Shown one piece after another: positions 57,988-64,000 of a DNA stretch of 64,000 nt. Location: positions 85,200-149,199 of the forward strand of contig KB722765.1 in assembly GCA_000349905.1 (NCBI GenBank), given 5' to 3'. The stretch is from Volvariella volvacea V23. Taxonomy: Eukaryota; Basidiomycota; Agaricomycetes; Agaricales; Pluteaceae. Position 1 is the stretch's first letter. The number at the start of each line of letters is the position of its first letter. Both the position numbers and the translations under genes were made by a program. Under the pieces are notes generated by a model. It saw nothing but the letters and a program-made list of their open reading frames with translations. It made no database searches and had not been told where the DNA came from.

Positions 57988-59884
57988 GTGCCTGCGAAAT
58001 CGCTGCGAGGGGGTCGATGGTGGTGGTTGGTGGGTGAGTGTGTTGTGGTGCAATTGATCCCGGTTCGGCTATGGACGGTGTTCCCGGGCGCACCGACGAT
58101 AATCTCCATCATTGTGGCGCCGAGCAGCCTTGCATCAATGTGAGATTGTAGCCTTGGGCTTCAGTCCAAGACACAGCTCACACATCGACTACAGCACAGG
58201 ATTCAGCGCACAACCAACCACTCGGGACGTAAACGACACGTGCAGCTGCGACTCGTAGAGCAATTGTGATCTGTACTCGCATACCTAACTGACGAATAAT
58301 TAGACTTGGTCTGGGCTACATTCTCAATGGGTCTACAACATGGGACGGGAAAACGCTTCTCCCACAAAATACGTCCGTAGACTGGTGGCCCCGTTGAAGA
58401 TCAATTGTCATACGGGCTGCGAGACAAGCCGCCCTACACCGTTCGACTAGCCCTCGAACAATCAGACTCACGAGCCGGCATCCGGATGAACAAGGAGGGG
58501 AGACTTCCAAAGGCCCGTAGAAATCGCGTTCACCACCAACGAAACAACTGAATCTGTGCCTCCATCCCCGTAGGAACGCAAAAATCGTTGATATTACGAG
58601 TGGAGTATCTACAACCTTCATCATACAGCTCTCTCTTCGACGACATTCCAACTCCCAGTTTATGCGCTATTGACGCCGAGCCTTTAGGTCTTTGTGGACA
58701 CATTGAACGATCGCGATGCGCCGGCGCTGGTAATTGTAATCCCGCCTCATGCTCGCCAATCTCGTGTTTAGACCGAATAAATATCCAATTTAATCGCCCA
58801 GCGATAGCAAGCATAGTATACGGCTCGTCTGTTGGCAACAAGCGAGCTCGGGATCGTGTGGACGGTGGAGCAGAGGGCTGCGCCAAAAGTCGTCTTTAGC
58901 TTTGAGCCCACACGAGAGAAGCAGCACCCTTGCGCACCTACACCATTTATTCGTCCCTATTTAGCGCTATCAAGTCTCGACGATAGCAGTGAAGGGGCGT
59001 TAATACCCGAGATTGTCGCAGCAAATGGCAAAGTCCGGCCGATCATCGAGCACAAGCGAGCAACTCTTTTCAAGACTTGGTCCATCACCACGATGTCCTC
59101 GAGGCACATTTCGACCACTTCTCCGTTTGTCCATTGGTCGTGGTTCTTTTTCATTTGCGTCCAGGTACATAATTGCTGCCACTGTTCCGTTAATTTCTGC
59201 TTCGGGCTCAATAGGATGTCATATAGGCATTGTTGACGGAAATCTTATCTCATACGAGGCATCGACGGAGCAAGGTGTCCAATTGCTTGGCATGTAGGAT
59301 AAGTCCTCGAGACTCACTCTAGCAAGGGATGAGTGATTCAGGAGCCTCGTTTTCGTACTAGAGACATACCCAGGCGTTCGGAATGCTAAGCAACCCTTCG
59401 GAAGTAGGAATTTGATTTCCTCGACCTTAGCGAGGTTATCTTCGCCTTCCCATTCGTTCCTGTCCCTGTCATCAATACCGTATCCAGACACTGGGATAAA
59501 CCGTAGACGCCGACACATCTCGATGGGGCTTTAGTTTGCTGCGTTTTAGCCAATCGGGAGCGCCAATTCCTTAGTAGCGAGACATACTAGAAGGCAGTCC
59601 TGCTCTCGCTCTATAGGGAGCAAACACGTGTACCCGCTCAGCTGGTCTGGACCACCGTTTGTTGTGAATCCCATGTCCACTTTCTGTAATTGCTCACGCT
59701 TTTATTGGGTTAGCACTACATAATCCGGCGCAATTTGCCTGTACAACGTTGAAAATTTGATATCTACTATCGGTAAGACCCCGTCTGTCCAATAGAATTG
59801 ACGGCCATCTCAGATTAGCCCTCCGAGTTGAGCTCGAGCAAAATGATAAAAGGGAGATTTGGGTCGTAGTAACCAGCGTCCCCC
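57988..59884. other. Intergenic, possible gene remnant within
   Basis: About 1.9 kb. Includes the promoter of the decarboxylase gene and, further right, a helix-rich minus-strand remnant described separately. Confidence 0.45.
58957..59518 (-). pseudogene. Possible degraded gene, unrecognised
   Basis: Minus-strand pieces with protein-like character in two frames. One is 59518-59219, with WEGEDNLAKVEEIKFLLPKG, a possible short intron, then SLEDLSYMPSNWTPCSVDAS. The other is 59211-58957, with ILLSPKQKLTEQWQQLCTW and VVEMCLEDIVVMDQVLKRVA. They overlap closely but need a frame change that no good splice pair provides, so I read them as one decayed gene. Family unknown. Confidence 0.25.
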
Positions 59885-61957
59885 ATGCCATCTCTCAAAT
59901 TCTTTACCACTGTCGCTTTGGCCACTATAGCTAGCGTCACGGCGGCGTTTGCGCACCAAGAGCTGCTTTCAGATTCACGCCTTTCGGTTCCTTCTCCCGC
60001 CTGCCAACAAATCCAAGAATCTATTTCCTCCTCTTCGGCGGTCTATTACCCAGGTCTGGACGACCCGCCGTCGTCGTCATGGACTGTAGCTCATCGTCTT
60101 TCGCTCAGATCAACCGGAATATGAGAAGGGAATACATCACTGGGCGTCATCAAGTACTGAACAAGCCGAGTGCGTAGTTGAGCCAGGAACACCAGAGGAT
60201 GTAGCCACCATAGTGAGTAGACACCTTCTGCTTCTCGTTCAGCTTGCTTACCAGTCATAACAGCTCAATATCGTTGGAGAGACCCGCACACCATTCGGTG
60301 TACGTTTTAATGCCTTCTGGTCGTGCAAATTTTCTTATCTACGCAGGTCAAAGGTGGCGGACATTCTGCTAACCGGGGCTTCTCATCCACGACGGGTGTG
60401 ATGATCGCAATGTCTCGATTCACAATGGTGGCCTACAACCCCGACACCCAAACGGTCGACGTTGGAGCTGGCAACGTATGGGATGACGTATATAGAGCGG
60501 TAGCACCACATGGCGTCAACGTTGTTGGAGGAAGGGTAAAAGGGATTGGTGTAGCTGGCTTTGTGCTTGGTGGTGGTAAGTGATCCACTAAGTATGTCGT
60601 GTCTTACTCAAGTCCCCATCAGGATACTCGTGGAACACCAACGAGTATGGCCTCGCTCTCGACAACGTCGTTGCCGTCGAGCTGGTCAAGCCAACTGGGG
60701 AAATTGCACAAGTTGATGCCGAGTCCGATCCAGAGCTGCTTGCGGCGCTGAAGGTGATTATCTGATCTATCATAACCCGTGCATTGCGATTGACATGATG
60801 TGACAGGGAGGATTGAATAACTTTGTAAGTCAACGTTTTGCGCTACCAGATGGTATGACCAGGACCAGGGTACTCACGTCTCTTTCAGGGCATTGTCACG
60901 CGATTCACGTTGCGTACGCATCCACAAGGCGAAGTTTGGGTAGGTCCTTCGACTTTTACAGACATATCACAACGAACTAACACCCCGCAGGGCGGTTTCA
61001 TCGCATACACAGAAGCCGAGTATTCCGCGCTTTCCATTGCGACCGCCAAGTTCTCCAAGGATGTTGTCGACCCGAAGGCAAGCATGGTCACACTGTATAA
61101 CATAGTTCATGGACAGGTAAGGCTCATCGCCTTTTGCTTATTTCCCGGATTTCTGACTGCCTCGTATGCTTAGCATTTCCCCGCTGTCATTCTATTCTAC
61201 GACGGCTCCGAACCACCCGCAGGTATCTTTGACGACTTCTTGGACATCAAGCCATTAATGAAAGATATCAAAACTCGCGAGTTCAACGACATGATATTTG
61301 GTCTTCCTACGGGCGATGCAACGGTTGGTGCTCGGTAAGTGCTGCTATCCATTCAACCTCTGTCGATCAAGATGTTCATCCGTTCGATTTATTTGTAGTG
61401 TTGCATTTCATACGATTGCACTCGAGACCTATAGCGAGTCCCTAATGAACTTTATTGCCGAGGAAGCAAGGGTAAGCCCTGTTTCTCATCGGATCTACTT
61501 ACTAATGTCCTCACATTATCACTAGGCTTCAAGCGCGTCGACTTCGGATAAATCTGGTTTCTTTGTGTTCTACGCCGCTGAACCGTTCCTCCCCAACATC
61601 ACGATGCACTCTCTCAACCAATCCAGTGCATACCCAGCCTCGAGGTCAACTACCACTTCATATTCCCCGTTCAACCTCTACTTTGCGTGGACAAATCCGG
61701 AGCACGACACAGAAATGCAACACACCATAAAGGAGAGTGCGATGAGGATCCAGCGGTTTGCTGTTGATGAAGGCCAAGTGTCAATCATGGGAAAGGATGC
61801 AACGTGGTATCCTAATTATGCTCTGAGTGATACACCCATTGAGAGAATATGGGGAAAGAACTTGGAGTGGATGATGAGAGTGAAGAGGAGAGTGGACCCG
61901 AAAAACATTATGAATCTTGCAGGGGGATTTAAAGTGTTATTACCAAATGTTGAGTAA
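59885..61957 (+). CDS. Secreted FAD-linked oxidase, BBE-like (PCMH-type FAD-binding)
   Basis: Predicted 509-aa secreted flavoprotein oxidase. Eleven exons: 59885-60053, 60109-60212, 60264-60299, 60347-60575, 60623-60753, 60807-60824, 60889-60939, 60991-61116, 61174-61334, 61399-61471, 61526-61957 (1530 nt). Signal peptide SLKFFTTVALATIASVTAAF. The FAD domain shows AECVVEPGTPEDVATI and VKGGGHSANRGFSST, in which the His is the usual covalent FAD attachment site. GRVKGIGVAGFVLGGGYSW follows; enzymes with bicovalent FAD carry a Cys in the first part of this segment, here replaced, so single-point attachment is likely. NNFGIVTRFTLRTHP follows. The C-terminus has the BBE motif region (WYPNYAL, IWGKNLEWMMRVKRRVDPKN). 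Exon 6 is only 18 nt. Substrate unknown (sugars, alkaloids and polyketides are used by relatives). Confidence 0.9.
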
Positions 61958-62283
61958 TAGATGTAGATGTGTATGTTAGATTTAAGTATAGTATCTCTGA
62001 GTTTTGCACAGGTTTTGTCTGCATAATGGATTTATAATGTGCATGTATCTTAGACAAGATAAATCAATGATTTTTTTGTGATTATTTCAAAAAAATATGC
62101 TTTAAGCAGTGCTTTTTTCCTTGGATGATTTGGAAGAGTAGGCTATAGCTGGCACCTGGTAGGTTCCAAGTCTTCACTTTGTTCCATGTCAGCAATGAGG
62201 GCACTTGGCCCCAAAGACAAGATACAAAGAAAATAAATAGAAAACCACAGAGAGAACACCAACACTCGGCACACATCTTTACA
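61958..62283. other. 3' flank of the FAD oxidase gene
   Basis: AT-rich 3' flank leading into retroelement-derived DNA. No gene is seen. Confidence 0.5.
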
Positions 62284-62907
62284 TGTTATCAGATGGGCCT
62301 ACTACAAGAGATCACCCACATGGCAGTGCCCAGGTATCACTGATGGCATGGTTGTGAAAACTCTCACTACCAGCCGGTGGGGGAGACAAGAGGGATAAAC
62401 TGATCCTAACAACATATACTCACCTCTTAGTAGCCTGTTAGTTCAGGTTGCGCCAGAGTCTCTGAGACAAAGCTAGCTTGGCAGAGTAGACAAGGTTGAA
62501 ACTGAGGAAAACCCCCAGAGCCAACCAAGCCCACTTATATATTCACCAGAGTCCATATGTACATGTTTACACTATTCCAGATTATTCTATGGGTATCTAT
62601 CTATGACCTCATGATGACATCACCAGTGTCCAGTATTGCTAAGATCCCATTGGGTAGAGATAAGCCGGGATGATGGCTCCAAGACTAATGACGCCACTGA
62701 GAATACCTTGATGCCCGAGACCTCTGAAGGTGGCTCAAAAGGTAATGTATCATGTGGCCAAGATGTAATCTAATCTAATCTGGATTAAGTAAGCAAGTCA
62801 TGTGGTCCCTGGCGCCTGAGAATGAAATGAAATAAAAAAGAAAAGAAAATAAAATAAAAATTAAATAATTGGTAAATAAATAGGGAATAAGGATATGATT
62901 CCTGACA
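62284..62907 (-). mobile_element. LTR-like sequence, minus orientation, no target duplication
   Basis: Read on the minus strand, it starts TGTCAGGAATC and ends CTGATAACA, the TGT...ACA form of Ty3/gypsy-type LTRs. It contains a TATA-like ATATATAAG near 62535 at a position suitable for an LTR promoter. The 5-bp flanks (TTACA and CCCAT) do not match, so the copy may be recombined or my ends are wrong. No internal element genes are visible on either side in the window. Confidence 0.5.
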
Positions 62908-63131
62908 CCCATCTAGATATTCACCATTGTGAGCCAAGCCTGAAATCCTAACCATTTCTACTGACCTTTTGTAATAGCCACACTATAGTGGATATTACAA
63001 TGGCAACAACATGGTTGAAGGAAATGAATGGCATGTTTAATGAAATTCAGGGCACTGTGCAAATAAGAAGTACTGTGTTATCAGGCCAAGTGGCTAAAGA
63101 AAATAAAAACTCACAACCTCCTGCTGCGACA
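62908..63131. other. Short spacer between LTR-like elements
   Basis: Includes one copy of the CGACA target duplication at 63127-63131. No gene is seen. Confidence 0.5.
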
Positions 63132-63688
63132 TGTCACGGTTTTCTACATGTGACAGCATTCACACTATTTCTTCCCTTCAATTACTTCACATTATTCTAG
63201 TAACCCTCAGGCACTAACACCCTTGAGTGGCTATTGTGAGCGCTTATGCCTCAGTGCTTATCCTAGGCGTCTATTCTTATTATATAATCATTGTTAGTAA
63301 TATCTTCGCACGCCAAGACTCTTCTAGAATCTTCCAGAAGGTTATGGAACATGCCAGAACCTCAGAGTTATATTACATCATGACTAAGTCATATGTATAG
63401 CCTCATGGAATGTCATGGAACATTGTAGAATAGAGGGACTTATGCCATTGGTCAATTAGTTAAACACATGCTTCAGATAACTGATAGATCTGTTGGCAGT
63501 CATTTACATTATACAAATAGTTACATACAGTCTTGTAGATATATAAGGCCTATACTTCTGAGTATCACTCCTCAGATCAATCAATTTTGTGTTCTTCCTT
63601 CGCTCTACTGCATTATCTGTGCACAAGCAACTGCCCTATTTGACTCTACTCCTGCTAAAGATCATCTCAGAGGTAAGTACTTGTAACA
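63132..63688 (+). mobile_element. Solo LTR with 5-bp target-site duplication
   Basis: A 557-bp segment beginning TGTCACGG and ending TTGTAACA, flanked by CGACA at 63127-63131 and again at 63689-63693. TGT...ACA ends and a 5-bp direct duplication are the signature of retrovirus-like LTR integration; the lack of internal sequence makes it a solo LTR left by LTR-LTR recombination. It carries a promoter-like ATATATAAGG at about 63538. Orientation is inferred from that box. Confidence 0.8.
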
Positions 63689-63875
63689 CGACATATGACC
63701 ACAGCATTTCGCAGGCATATTCCAGTGCAAATACAGAGTTGTGATGGTGCAGCACAAAGTTCTAAAAGTCCAGGTCTATAGGTATAGGTGGCAATACAAT
63801 CGAAGAAATATCCATAGCAAACAATGACAATAACAAAGCAGAGAACTAAACACACATCAAAAGCCGACATCGGAA

Positions 63876-64000
63876 CTAGGCATTTGAAGTCAACACAGAC
63901 ATCTCCTCCATCGATCCATCCGAGTACATCCCATCTTTCTCTGATATCTCACCGACATGATCGGTATGTCCACCGTTGGCGTAACCCAGTATTTCGGAAG
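63876..64000 (-). CDS. 3' end of an unidentified gene running off the right edge
   Basis: A minus-strand frame enters from the window edge and runs 41 codons to a TAG at 63876-63878. Its residues (ILGYANGGHTDHVGEISEKD, then acidic and Ser/Met-rich, ending SVLTSNA) look like a hydrophilic protein C-terminus. Both other frames are interrupted sooner or later without such character. Too little is visible to name a family. Confidence 0.4.
   Translation of the reverse strand, partial: SEILGYANGGHTDHVGEISEKDGMYSDGSMEEMSVLTSNA

Noticed and set aside
1..64000. CRISPR arrays, bacterial operons or ribosome-binding sites
   Set aside because: No regularly spaced repeats were seen. Spliceosomal introns throughout show the DNA is eukaryotic.

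Overview
This window looks like nuclear DNA of a basidiomycete fungus, most likely an agaricomycete. Nearly every gene is split by short GT-AG introns of about 45-65 nt, often around very small exons. The gene content fits: a PIM1-type mitochondrial Lon protease, a C2-domain phosphatidylserine decarboxylase, MAG-type GPI proteins, DUF2235 hydrolases, a Crinkler-like effector and an F-box-like protein. A Rhizoctonia/Ceratobasidium-type genome is plausible, but that is inference from content and was not tested by alignment.

Left third (about 0.4-24.4 kb): an island rich in secreted proteins. It holds five apparently intact M43-type (HExxHxxGxxH) secreted metalloproteases plus one decayed copy. 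Three of these six sit in a tandem array of ~3-kb units at the left edge. Interspersed are a MAG-like GPI-anchored protein, a secreted NTF2/SnoaL-like protein with a truncated inverted paralog, and an unrecognised ORF. All five protease genes reconstruct to six exons with the same intron phases.

Middle (24.4-38 kb): mostly non-coding, decayed sequence. It contains an inverted duplication (arms ~1.3 kb) flanking a DUF1275 membrane-protein gene. Next come a 13-exon DUF2235 hydrolase gene and a Crinkler-like gene whose product joins a header-like N-terminus, a PD-(D/E)XK nuclease-like domain and a degenerate kinase-like domain. This is the most unusual gene in the window. A 100-N assembly gap follows at 38527-38626.

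Right part (39-62 kb): a DUF1917 ORF; the Lon gene divergently paired with a second DUF2235 gene (same 13-exon structure) across a short intergenic region holding a perfect 34-bp tandem repeat; a frameshifted DUF1917 fragment; an F-box-like gene; a 13-exon phosphatidylserine decarboxylase gene; and a secreted FAD-linked (BBE-like) oxidase. The right edge (62-64 kb) is retroelement-derived, including a solo LTR with a 5-bp target-site duplication, and ends in the 3' end of an unidentified gene.

Exon coordinates were worked out by hand from splice consensus, preserved frame and paralog comparison. Totals divide by three in each reported gene, but no transcript evidence was available.
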